DNA of 64,000 nucleotides from Turicimonas muris (GCF_002221595.1 NZ_NHMP01000001.1:372001-436000); one strand, 5' to 3'; shown: positions 16,677-26,150, counted from the first letter of the stretch. Made by a program: numbers and translations. The notes: generated by a model not told the origin, from the letters alone.

Positions 16677-16968
16677 AGTTTACGAAGAGCAAGCGAAAAT
16701 ATTTAAAGCTCTCGGCCATCCGGCTCGCTTAATGATGGTAGAGGCGATGCTTGAAAATCCTAAAACAGTTACTGAGCTCACAAACATGGTTCAGTTGGAA
16801 ATGCCTACTGTTTCCCGACATTTAGCAGTTTTGAAAGAAGCTCAAGTCGTTAAGGCACAAAAGAAAGCTAATTCCATTATTTACTCGATTGAGATGACTT
16901 GTCTGAAGGGCTTCCTTCAATGTTCGAGAAATACAGTAACAATGAAAAGAATCAAAAGAATGATATAA
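16660..16968 (+). CDS. ArsR-family transcriptional repressor
   Basis: 102 residues from ATG 16660, overlapping the chaperone gene by 17 bases. Winged helix typical of ArsR/SmtB: ALGHPARLMMVEAMLENPKTVTELTNMVQLEMPTVSRHLAVLKEAQVV. The classical ELCVCDL metal site is absent; instead two cysteines occur in the C-terminal helix (TCLKGFLQCS), an arrangement known from other As(III)-sensing ArsR proteins. With ArsP downstream this supports an arsenic-responsive operon. Likely autoregulatory. Confidence 0.85.
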   Translation: MAEFPEVYEEQAKIFKALGHPARLMMVEAMLENPKTVTELTNMVQLEMPTVSRHLAVLKEAQVVKAQKKANSIIYSIEMTCLKGFLQCSRNTVTMKRIKRMI

Positions 16969-17069
16969 CGGATTCCGAAATATCCGCTTTTCTACATTCT
17001 TACAACTTTTAAGAAGCATGCAGGCTCTAGCTTGCAGATGAGTTCTTATTATCTTTATTTGGGATCAAG

Positions 17070-17978
17070 ATGCCTTCTTTTCTGCTTGAATTTTTAAAAC
17101 TTACTTTTGAGCTTATCGGATTATTTTTTGTGATTTCGTTTTTAGTCGGAGTCGGTCAATTTTTCATCAATCCGAAGAGCAAAATTTTCACGTTTTCGAG
17201 AAACAATAAATTTTTATCTGCAAGCTGTGGGGCTCTCCTCGGAGGCGTTACTCCGTTTTGCTCCTGCTCAACTATTCCGTTATTTGTAGGCTTCGTTAAG
17301 TCAAAGGCACCCTTCTCCACTTCTATTGCTTTTCTTTTAGCATCTCCGATTATAAACCCTGCGATCCTCACCCTAATGGGAGTATTTTTCGGGATTAAAA
17401 CAGCAATCTTATATGGTTTATGTACTTTTATCTTTGCCGTTTTATTCGGACTGGTTCTGGAGAAATTTGGGTTTGAAAAAGAGATTTATGACATTAGTAT
17501 CACCGGAGGAAAGGAAGAGTCACAGATGTGGTCGGAATTAACCGGTACGTTTGGAATGAGGTTAAAAACTGTTATTCAAACGTCAATCTTCAATTCTCTT
17601 TTGCTCTTGAGAAAAGTATTTCCTTACCTTCTTGTCGGTACTGCGATCGGAGCTCTTATTCATGGTCTCCTACCGGTTTCCGTTGTTCAAAAAGTTGCAG
17701 GGATCCCAGCGTGGTTTAGTGTTCCAGCTGCAGCGCTTATTGGAATTCCCCTGTACATAAGGACGGAAACTATTATTCCAATGGCTACGGTTCTTCAGAG
17801 TGTAGGGTTAGGGCCTGGTGTTTTAGTTTCGCTAATGATTGGGGGCGGAGGCGCAAGCCTCCCCGAAGTTTCATTGCTCAGCTCCATTTTTACCAAGAAG
17901 ATGCTGGCAGCCTTTCTTATCTCAGTTTTTACCGTCGCTTGCGCAACAGGCTTTATTTTTAACTCGTTATTAGGATAG
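17070..17978 (+). CDS. arsP: ArsP-type permease (UPF0718/DUF318)
   Basis: 302 residues with about eight membrane spans in two halves. The hallmark TPFCSCSTIPL motif (residues 61-71, Cys64 and Cys66) is that of the DUF318 permeases including ArsP, an exporter of trivalent organoarsenicals. A second half contains IRTETIIPMATVLQSVGLGPG and GGGGASLPE. It follows the ArsR gene with about 100 bases between. Some family members have other substrates, so arsenic is inferred from context. Confidence 0.82.
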   Translation: MPSFLLEFLKLTFELIGLFFVISFLVGVGQFFINPKSKIFTFSRNNKFLSASCGALLGGVTPFCSCSTIPLFVGFVKSKAPFSTSIAFLLASPIINPAILTLMGVFFGIKTAILYGLCTFIFAVLFGLVLEKFGFEKEIYDISITGGKEESQMWSELTGTFGMRLKTVIQTSIFNSLLLLRKVFPYLLVGTAIGALIHGLLPVSVVQKVAGIPAWFSVPAAALIGIPLYIRTETIIPMATVLQSVGLGPGVLVSLMIGGGGASLPEVSLLSSIFTKKMLAAFLISVFTVACATGFIFNSLLG

Positions 17979-17984
17979 TTCATT

Positions 17985-18131
17985 ATGAAAGACTTAAAGA
18001 GCATATTCAAAAAAATCTTTATTACCCCTGAAAAGGAATGTTGCTGCAAGGTAAAAATTGCTAGAGAGAAGAATGACAAAAAAGAAAGTTCCAGCAGATC
18101 TTCGGACATCCAGAAAACTAAAACGGAATAA
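17985..18131 (+). CDS. Small Cys-rich protein next to arsP
   Basis: 48 codons starting 6 bases after the permease stop: MKDLKSIFKKIFITPEKE, then CCC (residues 19-21), then KVKIAREK and a Lys/Ser-rich tail. The three adjacent cysteines are a plausible binding site for a soft metal or metalloid, and the basic N-terminus may contact the membrane. It is too short for usual gene callers. No strong ribosome site is visible (TAGTTCATT), so translational coupling to arsP is likely. Function is inferred from position only. Confidence 0.5.
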   Translation: MKDLKSIFKKIFITPEKECCCKVKIAREKNDKKESSSRSSDIQKTKTE

Positions 18132-18234
18132 AACGTCATCTAATCTGGAGCTTTTTTTCAAAGATGGGCGGCTCAATTGGGGTGAATAAGTATTTTTATG
18201 CTCATTTGATTGAAAGGATTTTGATTCATATCTC

Positions 18235-19551
18235 CTAAGACGGTTTCATATAGCATCTTTCGTAGACTTCAATTAGGTCATTCGGAGTTCGCAGATTTTT
18301 GAGTTCATCTTCTAAGAAAAATTCTTCCCTGATTGCTCCAGTAGTTTGATTCTGCATAAACCTTTGAGCATTAGGCGTAAGAGTATGAATAGGACATTGA
18401 TTGATCACAAAGTTCCATTGCTCAAGGAGAGGTAAATTGTCTTTTTCAAGAAAAACGAGCGGATCTTGAAACTCCTTTTCGGATTTCGATGACATTACAG
18501 CGGTAGGAATTCCCAAAGATGCAGCTTCAAGCGGAACTTGGCCAATTCCAGCGATGAACAGATATTGTCCAGCGGAATGTCTGAGGTAAGAATTAGAGGA
18601 CACCGGTCCGATGAATTCAGCATCGTTTAGTTCAAGAGAAGAAAGAAAACGACGTTGCCACGGTAGCCGTGGCCAATCGGAAGCAATATGAAAATCTAGT
18701 CCATGTCTTCGACAGAAATCGACAAATCTAGAGATGTGGATCCTTTTGTCTTTCGAGAGACGAGAAATTAATAGTGCTTTCTTCTGATTTTTGTAGCTCC
18801 AGAACGAATTTGACTTCGAGGCATCGATCCAGTTTCGAATGACTTTAGTTTTCGGTACAAAGGCCAATTGGGAGGAAACAATGTAATGACAATATTCAAA
18901 CTGTTGTTTCAGTTCCTTCGTCAATGCGAAGAGGTTATGGATTTGAGCTCCTAACATTATTTTGTCTTTCCAATCAAACAACGGAAGGTCGTAAAGTACC
19001 CGTGGATTTTTGACATGGAATTCAATGCCGTGGATGAGTCCTTCGTCAATCCATTTACCAATGACCGTACCAAGGTGCGGATCTCGATAATCCAAAATTA
19101 AATTGGGAAATTTTTGAGAAGCGGTATGTGCGTTATGTTGGCACAGGATCATGGGAACAAAGTTAAGTTCAGATAAAAGATCAGCAGTTCTTACGATCCT
19201 GGTTTCGGCGCCTCCGACTGAGGCCAGATGGTCGGTCATGAGGAGAATGACTTTTCGTTTGAGGAAGCTCTTATATTCATTGAGGTCCGGTGTCAGAGAT
19301 TCCGGAGGCATAGATGTCTTAGTTTTTGATTGTTGTCGAAGTGTCTCTCTGTTTTGACGAGAAAAGACTGAGTTAATCATTGAAGCTTGGGAGAAAGCTA
19401 AAGGAAGCGGACGCACAAAAATCTTTCTCCCAAAGAGATAAAACTCTTCTCGATTGAAAGTTCTCACCAGAGAGAAAATGTGAATCGTTAAAATCTGACC
19501 TGTCAGGACTTTTCCAAAAAAGCCGTACCGTGTAACTTTGAAAATGGACAT
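18235..19551 (-). CDS. Glycosyltransferase, GT4-like
   Basis: 438 residues from the ATG at 19551. The GT-B fold is suggested by HLASVGGAETRIVRTADLLSELNFVPMIL (N-terminal nucleotide-fold start, about residues 110-140) and by the C-terminal sugar-nucleotide half: ALLISRLSKDKRI and GQVPLEAASLGIPTAVM, matching the E-x7-E region of GT4 enzymes. The first about 100 residues are not conserved in character and could be mis-started. There are no neighbouring envelope genes, so the acceptor is unknown. Convergent with the arsP end. Confidence 0.68.
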   Translation of the reverse strand: MSIFKVTRYGFFGKVLTGQILTIHIFSLVRTFNREEFYLFGRKIFVRPLPLAFSQASMINSVFSRQNRETLRQQSKTKTSMPPESLTPDLNEYKSFLKRKVILLMTDHLASVGGAETRIVRTADLLSELNFVPMILCQHNAHTASQKFPNLILDYRDPHLGTVIGKWIDEGLIHGIEFHVKNPRVLYDLPLFDWKDKIMLGAQIHNLFALTKELKQQFEYCHYIVSSQLAFVPKTKVIRNWIDASKSNSFWSYKNQKKALLISRLSKDKRIHISRFVDFCRRHGLDFHIASDWPRLPWQRRFLSSLELNDAEFIGPVSSNSYLRHSAGQYLFIAGIGQVPLEAASLGIPTAVMSSKSEKEFQDPLVFLEKDNLPLLEQWNFVINQCPIHTLTPNAQRFMQNQTTGAIREEFFLEDELKNLRTPNDLIEVYERCYMKPS

Positions 19552-19699
19552 CAATATCTTGTTCTCTACTCACTCAAAGGTTGGTGTCAAAGGTGATGAT
19601 TTTTTTAGGATTGAATGAGTTTAGAGGATGGCACTCTTTTGATGTTGCGGTTTTGACGTAAACACTTAATCCGTTAACTTTTCAAAGGGTTTTTAAGTT

Positions 19700-20416
19700 C
19701 TAAAGTTTGCAAGGTTGGGAGAACCGGAGGAATAAATCAAACATTGGATTGGCATCGCCGGTTTCGTAGAACCTTCCCAGCGTTTCATGAAAAATTCGAG
19801 TATTGCGCGGATGTATTGAAATTGCAAAGAATCCGCTTTTCATCAATAAGCCATTCATCAGTAAAGACGCGGTTCGTTTGTTTGCATCGTAGAACGGCTG
19901 ATTTCTAGCCACAAACAGAAAAGTTGCAATGGCTTTTTCTACCGGATTGGAAATGCAATCTTCCAAGTAGCGGAAACCATTGCTGATGATTTGGAGGAGA
20001 TTAGCAGTGGGGGGACAAAATTTGATATTTCTGAGAGTGACGGGAGCAGTCCGGAGGCAGCCCCATTGAAGAGCTTCGTTTTTACCAACTCTGCTATGGA
20101 GATTACAGGCAAGGGACACCGAAAGGTCAAACTTTTGTTCTTTTACAAGGTTCAATAAGAACTCAGCACCGGATGCAAAATTCTTGACCTGCATGGCATC
20201 AAAAGGATTTAAGTCATTGCATCTCTTACCTTCCAACACGGCTGCTGTTTGACTAAGTGAAGCAGGATTGTTTTCGAGCAGACTCAGCCAACACCAGGTT
20301 AGATGATTCAGATTTGCCTGGAAAGACTTGCAGATTTCATTCGTTTTCGCAGAACATAGGAGGTTCATTTCGAAAGCTCCTGTATTCCAAAAAATACCGT
20401 TTAAATGTTCTTTCAT
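19700..20416 (-). CDS. Fic-domain protein with Gln in place of the catalytic His
   Basis: 238 residues. The core reads FLFVARNQPFYDANKRTASLLMN: the Fic motif HxFx(D/E)GNxR is QPFYDANKR here, so the catalytic His is Gln and the following Gly is Ala, while Asn and the anion-binding Lys-Arg remain. This Gln-containing subgroup occurs in many bacteria. AMP transfer would be impaired; another nucleotide chemistry or a binding role is possible. An N-terminal TAAVLEGK stretch only loosely resembles the inhibitory (S/T)xxxE(G/N) helix. It stands alone, just beside the insertion sequence. Confidence 0.75.
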   Translation of the reverse strand: MKEHLNGIFWNTGAFEMNLLCSAKTNEICKSFQANLNHLTWCWLSLLENNPASLSQTAAVLEGKRCNDLNPFDAMQVKNFASGAEFLLNLVKEQKFDLSVSLACNLHSRVGKNEALQWGCLRTAPVTLRNIKFCPPTANLLQIISNGFRYLEDCISNPVEKAIATFLFVARNQPFYDANKRTASLLMNGLLMKSGFFAISIHPRNTRIFHETLGRFYETGDANPMFDLFLRFSQPCKL

Positions 20417-20654
20417 CGATGAGATTTGTGAAGCATCTAAGTGTTGAGTTGGTCTAGGAAGAAATCATATCTTGAAATTTGTAGAAAAGAAGGAATCGAG
20501 ATTTTTTTGTTAAGCAAAAGGGAAATTGAGAGTAACTTCCTACGGGATTTTGAGAGTAGTTTCCTAGGCGATTCTGAGAGCTTATTCCAGGGCGAAATTG
20601 GGAGTTTTACCAAAGCGAAAATGGGAGTTAGGCGGTCTTTATTGACTTATTCTT

Positions 20655-22031
20655 GTGCTTTTTAGAGGTTTTAAATGGTCAAAAAAGAACGTTAAGCATC
20701 CCTCGATTAATGAACTGGTTGCTGTATTTACTGAGTACCGAGCCGGGCTGATCACCTGTAAGCAAGCACTGACTCAGTTAAAAATGCCTGAGTCAACCTT
20801 TTTCAGGAAGTTAAACAAGTTTTCATTACAAGGAGCCGAAGGCTTAGAACATGGTAATCGGGGGCGTTCACCTGTAAACAAACTGGACAAGGACCTAAGA
20901 GAAAGAATAGACAACTTGCTCCAAACCAAGTACGCTGGCTTCCAAGCTGCTTTGGCAAGGAAATACCTGAAGAATTGCGAACAAATTGAAGTATCCGAAG
21001 AATTTATCCGGCAACGTCTTCTTGAACTTTATCCCAGAGAAAAGAAAGCAGAGAGTAAAGGCCATCCATTACGTCGACGTCGCAGCCGGTTCGGAGAATT
21101 GATCCAAATTGATGGATCCCGACATCGTTGGTTCGGAGAGGATGAGCCTTTTTGTGTCGTTCACGCCTTTATTGATGATGCAACAGGAACCATTACTGCG
21201 GCGTGCCTGCGGCCTACAGAAGTAGGAGAGGCCTATCGAGAGCTCATTATGGGGCATGTCTTTAAATACGGCATACCAGCGGCTTTCTATAGCGATAGAT
21301 ACAGCATTTTTAAACCGACGACCTCGGGGCCACTAACCTCTGAAGACCAAGACGGAACTCAGTACCAACGCATCTGCAATATGCTTGGAATTGAGTACAT
21401 CTATGCAAAAACTCCCGAAGCAAAAGGAAGGATTGAACGCCTAAATCAAACTTTGCAAGGACGTTGGCCTAAAGAGTTCAAGCTCCGAGGCATAAAGGAT
21501 ATTAACACCGCTAATTTGCACATAGAGGAGTTTGTCAACGAGTACAACGAAGAGTTTGCAATTAAGCCTTTTTACCAAGAAGATGCTCATGTACCGCTCT
21601 TGGCAACAGAAGAGGAGTTAAAGAGGATCTGTGCTACCTGGCACGAACGACATTTATCTAAAAATCTTAGTTGTAGTTTCAAAAATCAAATCATTCAGGC
21701 TCTTGGGGTTGAGAACCGTCATGGCTTGATTGGAAAGGAGGTTTCTATCGTAGAGTACCCGGATGGAAAGATCGAGATGCTATGGGGATTGAGAGTAATA
21801 CCCATAAAAATTATTCCTAAGGTAGGTTGTCCTAAATTTGAAGAATACACAGAAACGGCTAAAACCATTGATGCTCGTGTCGACGAAATCATGGCGAAAG
21901 AAAATCAACGAAGACAACTGTGGCTTAATAAGCGAGCTGCCAAAGTAAGAGAAGTACTAAACATGAGAGAACTAGTGATCGAGGCTGCTGAAGAGATAAT
22001 AAAGGAAGACAGCGAAAAGGATAAGCACTAA
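20655..22031 (+). CDS. ISNCY-family transposase (DDE, integrase core)
   Basis: 458 residues from GTG 20655. N-terminal helix-turn-helix (LITCKQALTQLKMPESTFFRKL), then an RNase-H-like core: first Asp in LIQIDGSRHRWFGEDEPF, second in AAFYSDRYSIF, Glu in TPEAKGRIERLNQTLQGRW. This is the rve-type core of ISNCY/IS1202 and IS481-like transposases. It should cut and join the repeated ends of the element that carries it. A lysine/glutamate-rich C-terminal tail follows. No frameshift seen. Confidence 0.85.
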   Translation: MLFRGFKWSKKNVKHPSINELVAVFTEYRAGLITCKQALTQLKMPESTFFRKLNKFSLQGAEGLEHGNRGRSPVNKLDKDLRERIDNLLQTKYAGFQAALARKYLKNCEQIEVSEEFIRQRLLELYPREKKAESKGHPLRRRRSRFGELIQIDGSRHRWFGEDEPFCVVHAFIDDATGTITAACLRPTEVGEAYRELIMGHVFKYGIPAAFYSDRYSIFKPTTSGPLTSEDQDGTQYQRICNMLGIEYIYAKTPEAKGRIERLNQTLQGRWPKEFKLRGIKDINTANLHIEEFVNEYNEEFAIKPFYQEDAHVPLLATEEELKRICATWHERHLSKNLSCSFKNQIIQALGVENRHGLIGKEVSIVEYPDGKIEMLWGLRVIPIKIIPKVGCPKFEEYTETAKTIDARVDEIMAKENQRRQLWLNKRAAKVREVLNMRELVIEAAEEIIKEDSEKDKH

Positions 22032-22035
22032 GCGC

Positions 22036-22106
22036 ATTGCGATGAAAGGGGGTATTAACTCAGGTTCGCTACGCTTACCTGAGTTAATACCCCCTTTCAT
22101 TGCAAT
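22036..22106. terminator. 29-bp hairpin downstream of the transposase
   Basis: 22036-22064 pairs with 22078-22106 over 29 positions with a single G-U pair and a 13-base loop, beginning 4 bases after the transposase stop. No clear T run follows on either side. It could stop transcription in both directions or protect the transposase mRNA end. It is inside the insertion sequence. Confidence 0.55.
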
Positions 22107-22216
22107 TAAAAGCCACAGAATTTGCAAGACTTTCACTTAAAAATTGGCTCTCTCAAAATCGTGTTGTTTTCTGACTCTCAAAATCGCCTTGGCTTAACAA
22201 GGAATCGAGATTTTTT

Positions 22217-22537
22217 AGAAGAATTACTTGGCTCATTCTTCAAAAGAAAAGGAACCGGTGAGAGAACCATTTCAGATATTTCTTGATTTTTTCAGCTCTT
22301 ACTTATGCCCCGAAAGAGAGAATATGGATCTTAGGCAGAACTGGATTTATCCAAAGGAGTAGTAGTTGAGGTAAGTAGGTTAACTGAGCGTGCTTTGAAC
22401 TCCTCTGAATCAAGACATAACCGGGCCGGCATGATTGTAAGGCAGATTGGTTCAATTTTTTGAGTTACTCCATGAAGAGAGAAGGCTTGAGAAAAGCTGA
22501 CACTTTTATAATTGTGATGTAAGGAGAAGGAATTCCT
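22217..22537. other. Gene-free interval
   Basis: Between the insertion sequence and the decayed ATPase gene. No supported gene. A strong TAAGGAGAAGGAATTCCT ribosome site lies before the ATG at 22538. Confidence 0.4.
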
Positions 22538-24115
22538 ATGAATACGGAACTATTGCGACATCTGCCTTTAGGTAAATCATCATTTGAGAAGTTAAGACAA
22601 CTGGGCCAAATCTATGTTGATAAGACGGAGAAGGTCTACTCTCTAGCCTGTCGCAATGGAAAGTACTTTCTGGCTCGTCCGAGAAGATTTGGAAAATCGT
22701 TGTTAATTTCCACGTTTGAATCTTTATTCAAGTATGGACTGAGAGACTTTCATGGTCTCGAGATTGAAAAACTTTGGAAAGAGGACAAAGAATTTTTGGT
22801 GGTGAAACTAGATTTCTCTGAAGCAAAAAGTTTCCGTAATTTGAAAGAGTTTGAGCTCCAATTTCACGATTTAATAGTTGATGCTTTTGCACCTTACGGA
22901 TTTCGTTTTGAACTTCACGGTACCTCACTCATGAGTCAATTGTCTACTTGGTTCAAGAAGCAAGCCGTGAGTTCTGTAGTGTTGTTGATAGATGAGTATG
23001 ATGCGCCGCTGACGTCTTGCTTTGATAATTTCAAGCTTTTTGAGCAGGTTCGTCGACAACTATCAAGATTTTATGCAGTCATTAAATCAAATGATGGTCC
23101 GTTACGTTTTTTGTTCGTTACGGGGATAACGAAATTTCACAATTCCAGTATTTTTTCGGAGCTAAACAATTTATCTGATATTTCACTTTCGGCAGAGTAT
23201 GGCTCGCTTTTAGGATTTACGTATGAAGAGGTGAAGAAGTACTTTTCCGAGTACTTGATTTCTGCTTCGGAAACGTTAGGAACTACGCAGGATGAACTTT
23301 TCAAAGAACTGACGGAACACTATGACGGTTTTTGTTTTGAAGAGACAGCAAAACAAAAGGTATTTGCTCCTTGGTCTTTGTTGCATTTTTTCTCATCACC
23401 TGAAAGAGGCTTGAAGGATTATTGGTTTGAAAGCGGCGGAAAACCGAGTCCATTGGTTAAGTATCTTCAGTCTCACTTATTAAGAAATCCGGAAGAATAC
23501 GATAAGGAACAAAGTTTGTCGTTATACGTCTTACGCGGTTCATCGGATATTGAAAATTTGTCAGATGTCGAATTGTTGACACTCTCAGGTTATCTAACTA
23601 TTAAATCTGTAGAGTATGGCGATACGGTATTCCTACGATATCCGAATAAGGAAGCTAAAAAGCTATCGCTCAGCTATATTTGCAGCAACAGCTCAATGGC
23701 CAAGTACTAGGGCAGGTCGGAGCCGGTCTATCGTAAAAATCTTAACGGAGGCGGTCTTTTATATATTGAATCGATTGTTTGCTGCCATTGATTATGTTCG
23801 TTATCCAATTGAAGATGAGTTTTCGCTGAGATCATTTGTTCAAGTCTACTTGTCTGGAGCCGGTCTGAATTCACGTATTGAGCATCATAATGCGCATGGT
23901 CGTACCGATCTCGAGGTGGAGATAGGAGAGAGGACGGGGTATTTGAATTTAAAGTTTTCAGAGAAGGAGAAAGCTCGGAATCCAAACTGCAAGAAGCGTT
24001 AACTCAAATACAGGCAAGGAGGTATGGGGCTGACAATGCGAGTAAAGTTCATTACCGGACGGCTCTGGTATTCGGGTTAAAAGAAAAAACTTTCGTAAAG
24101 TGGGCTTGCAGTTAA
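22538..24115 (+). pseudogene. AAA-ATPase-like / PD-(D/E)XK protein, frameshifted
   Basis: The first 370 codons encode an AAA-ATPase-like protein of the DUF1703 type: YVDKTEKVYSL, ARPRRFGKSLLISTFESLF, VVLLIDEYDAPLT and RFLFVTGITKF. After FLRYPNKEAK the frame breaks. The expected continuation AQLYLQQQLNGQVLGQVG is in another frame (from about 23668). KILTEAVFYILNRLFAAIDYV..GRTDLEVEIGERTGYLNLKF (nuclease part) is in the third, and the end, ESKLQEALTQIQARRYG, returns to the first, stopping at 24115. At least three indels mean the full protein cannot be made. Family role is unknown. Confidence 0.8.
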
Positions 24116-24323
24116 AGTAGAACAATAATGAGCACAAGTGGATAATCAAAGTAGCTTTTTCCCCCGAATGGCACAGAAATACACCCAAGCACGTCCATTC
24201 ATGCATCGAAGTCTAGATCTTCCTACGAAAAAGTTTTGGAAGAAAGGTTCGGGCTTCAAAGCATTGATAGCGGTTTTATTTCGATTCTTCTCTAATGAGA
24301 GCCCGCATGCAGAAGCGAAGTGT

Positions 24324-26150
24324 CTAATTTCTTTTGGAATGTCCTGAGGAGAGCAATTCCTCAAAAGAGTTGATTTTCTTCACAACGTTATCTAAACACC
24401 AATTCCAGAAATCAGGCCTTTGAGGACTTAATTTAAAGTACTTCTGGATGCATTCATCAAAACTTTGCGAACCGCAATCTAGTAAAAACTTAGGATAAAT
24501 TGATTTGAATCTATCGGGTGTCTCGGAAAGGATATTGCTAAATCCTTGGGCGGTTAAGTAGCCAACCGCATAAGGATAGTTATAGAAGAATTGGTCCGGT
24601 TTATAAAAGTGCTGCTTGTACGCCCAAAGGAAACGATCGCAGCCGTCTACTTCATCTCCATACCATTTCTCCCAACTTTTTTCCATGGATTTGTTGAGAT
24701 CCAAAGCGGTCAGGTTTCCTCTCTTTTTAGAACTGAGTAAGTTCTTTTCAAACTCAAATCGTACAGGGATGTTAAGGAGGTAGTTTGTTGCATATTTCAT
24801 TTGCTGCCATAAAAAATAAAACTTGTCTTCCTGGCTTTCAGACTTATTCAGCAAAAAAGACAGCAATTGTTCACCCATGAGGATGCCGGCTACTTCCGTT
24901 AAACTCATTGGAATTAAACTTCTGTGCTCGGGATAATCTTTCAATTGCCATGCATGCCAAGCGTGCCCAAGCATCAGAGCAAGTTGATACTCTGATGACA
25001 AATTATTGAAATAGGTTGAAAAAATTCGAGGCTGTTTTAAAGTTTTTAAAAAAACATAAAAGGCTCCCCCGGCCTTGACCGATGAAAAACGAGCCTCGAT
25101 CCATTTTTTCTCAATCATTAAGTCAACAAAGTCAGGAAATGTATCGCTAATATTTTTCCCTGCCTCTTTGATATTTTGAATACTGTCGTAAAAATTCGTC
25201 TTTTTATTTATGAGTGATGGCGAGAGGGGAGCAGGAGAATATAGGTTGTATACCTTTAGCTTACTTCCTACGGCTTTAGAACGAAGACTGATAGTGCGGC
25301 GAATATCTGAAATCCTATTCTCACAGCAACTAAGCATCTGTTCTACAGCCTCTCTGCTGATACGATTCTGTTGAAGCGAATAGGAAAGAACTTCCGAATT
25401 TCCAGAATCATTGTACGATGTAATACGAAAGCCGGCGAGCAAATTAAGAAGCTGAGCGTACATAGAACCATGTTCGTTGTAGAACATATTCATCGCATCA
25501 AAGGTTGTTCGGCGCAACTCTTCGTCTTCTTCTCCTTTAAGAACTCCGATGCTTTTCATATAGCCTTGAACTTGATCAAAGCCGTCTAGGTTTTTAACGC
25601 GCAGTCTCATTCCTTTATTTAATAAATGAAAGCTTTGTCTGACATGAAGATTGATTTGGTATTGAAATTGCGAGATGACGCTTCTTGCATCTTCGTTCAG
25701 CTTATCGTTGAAATGAGGAAGACTTTTGAGGTAAACATACCATTCTTGGATTTCTTCGTCTTCCCAAATAGGATCGTCATCCGAGAGACTCCGAAGAAAA
25801 GAAATCACGGGTGCGATAGCGGAATCTAGTTTGCTGCCGATGCTATTAACTTCAGCTTGTTTTTTAAGGGCGCATCTTTTAACGCATCTATGGATGTTTC
25901 GCATCTTAAAAAAGCATTTAAGGTGTGTAAGCTTGCCAAAGACTGTTCGTAAAGAGACAGAACTATGCGAATAGACTTCAACTTCCTTAGCTAGCCGTGC
26001 ACTGCCGTCTATGGCCGCTATGAGAGTTTTCAAGCGCGCTAGCTCCAACCGAAATTTTGAGCTCGTAGAGCTTTCAAAAGCATCTTTAAGAGTCCACTGA
26101 GGAGGATTCTGAGTTCTGCTATTCAATCTATCCATTTTAGTTCTTCTCAA
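24324..26150 (-). CDS. M3-family oligopeptidase paralog with destroyed zinc site
   Basis: 608 residues, collinear with the M3 peptidase at 27712-29508 (shared QNRISREAVEQML, KKWIEARFSSVKAGGAFY, GHAWHAW, LLNIPVRFEFE, DQFFYNYPYAVGYL). In the paralog at 27712 the motif is HELGH; here residues 392-396 read L-M-L-G-H, so one zinc ligand and the catalytic Glu are gone, whereas the third-ligand region MSLTEVAG keeps its Glu. The frame is intact over the whole length, so the protein is probably made and used for peptide binding or assembly rather than hydrolysis. Separate from the upstream porin by about 400 bases with a terminator between. Confidence 0.82.
   Translation of the reverse strand: MRRTKMDRLNSRTQNPPQWTLKDAFESSTSSKFRLELARLKTLIAAIDGSARLAKEVEVYSHSSVSLRTVFGKLTHLKCFFKMRNIHRCVKRCALKKQAEVNSIGSKLDSAIAPVISFLRSLSDDDPIWEDEEIQEWYVYLKSLPHFNDKLNEDARSVISQFQYQINLHVRQSFHLLNKGMRLRVKNLDGFDQVQGYMKSIGVLKGEEDEELRRTTFDAMNMFYNEHGSMYAQLLNLLAGFRITSYNDSGNSEVLSYSLQQNRISREAVEQMLSCCENRISDIRRTISLRSKAVGSKLKVYNLYSPAPLSPSLINKKTNFYDSIQNIKEAGKNISDTFPDFVDLMIEKKWIEARFSSVKAGGAFYVFLKTLKQPRIFSTYFNNLSSEYQLALMLGHAWHAWQLKDYPEHRSLIPMSLTEVAGILMGEQLLSFLLNKSESQEDKFYFLWQQMKYATNYLLNIPVRFEFEKNLLSSKKRGNLTALDLNKSMEKSWEKWYGDEVDGCDRFLWAYKQHFYKPDQFFYNYPYAVGYLTAQGFSNILSETPDRFKSIYPKFLLDCGSQSFDECIQKYFKLSPQRPDFWNWCLDNVVKKINSFEELLSSGHSKRN

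Larger units (their letters stand above)
20508..22199 (+). mobile_element. Insertion sequence, ISNCY (IS1202-like) family
   Basis: A 1692-bp element with ends TGTTAAGC (20508) and GCTTAACA (to 22199), flanked by 17-bp direct repeats AGGAATCGAGATTTTTT at 20491-20507 and 22200-22216. The left end carries about five spaced repeats of a GAxxTTGAGAG-type motif (20522-20635); the right end carries two inverted copies CTCTCAAAATCG (22150-22161, 22175-22186). Multiple end repeats and long target duplications fit the IS1202 group. It contains one transposase gene and a large hairpin. Intact in appearance. Confidence 0.8.

Noticed and set aside
20441-20665. Short ORF at the left end of the insertion sequence
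   Set aside because: It consists of the end repeats and crosses the insertion boundary; no protein family character.
24138-24347. ORF between the decayed ATPase and the M3 paralog
   Set aside because: It runs into the 3' end of the opposite gene and has no recognisable features.
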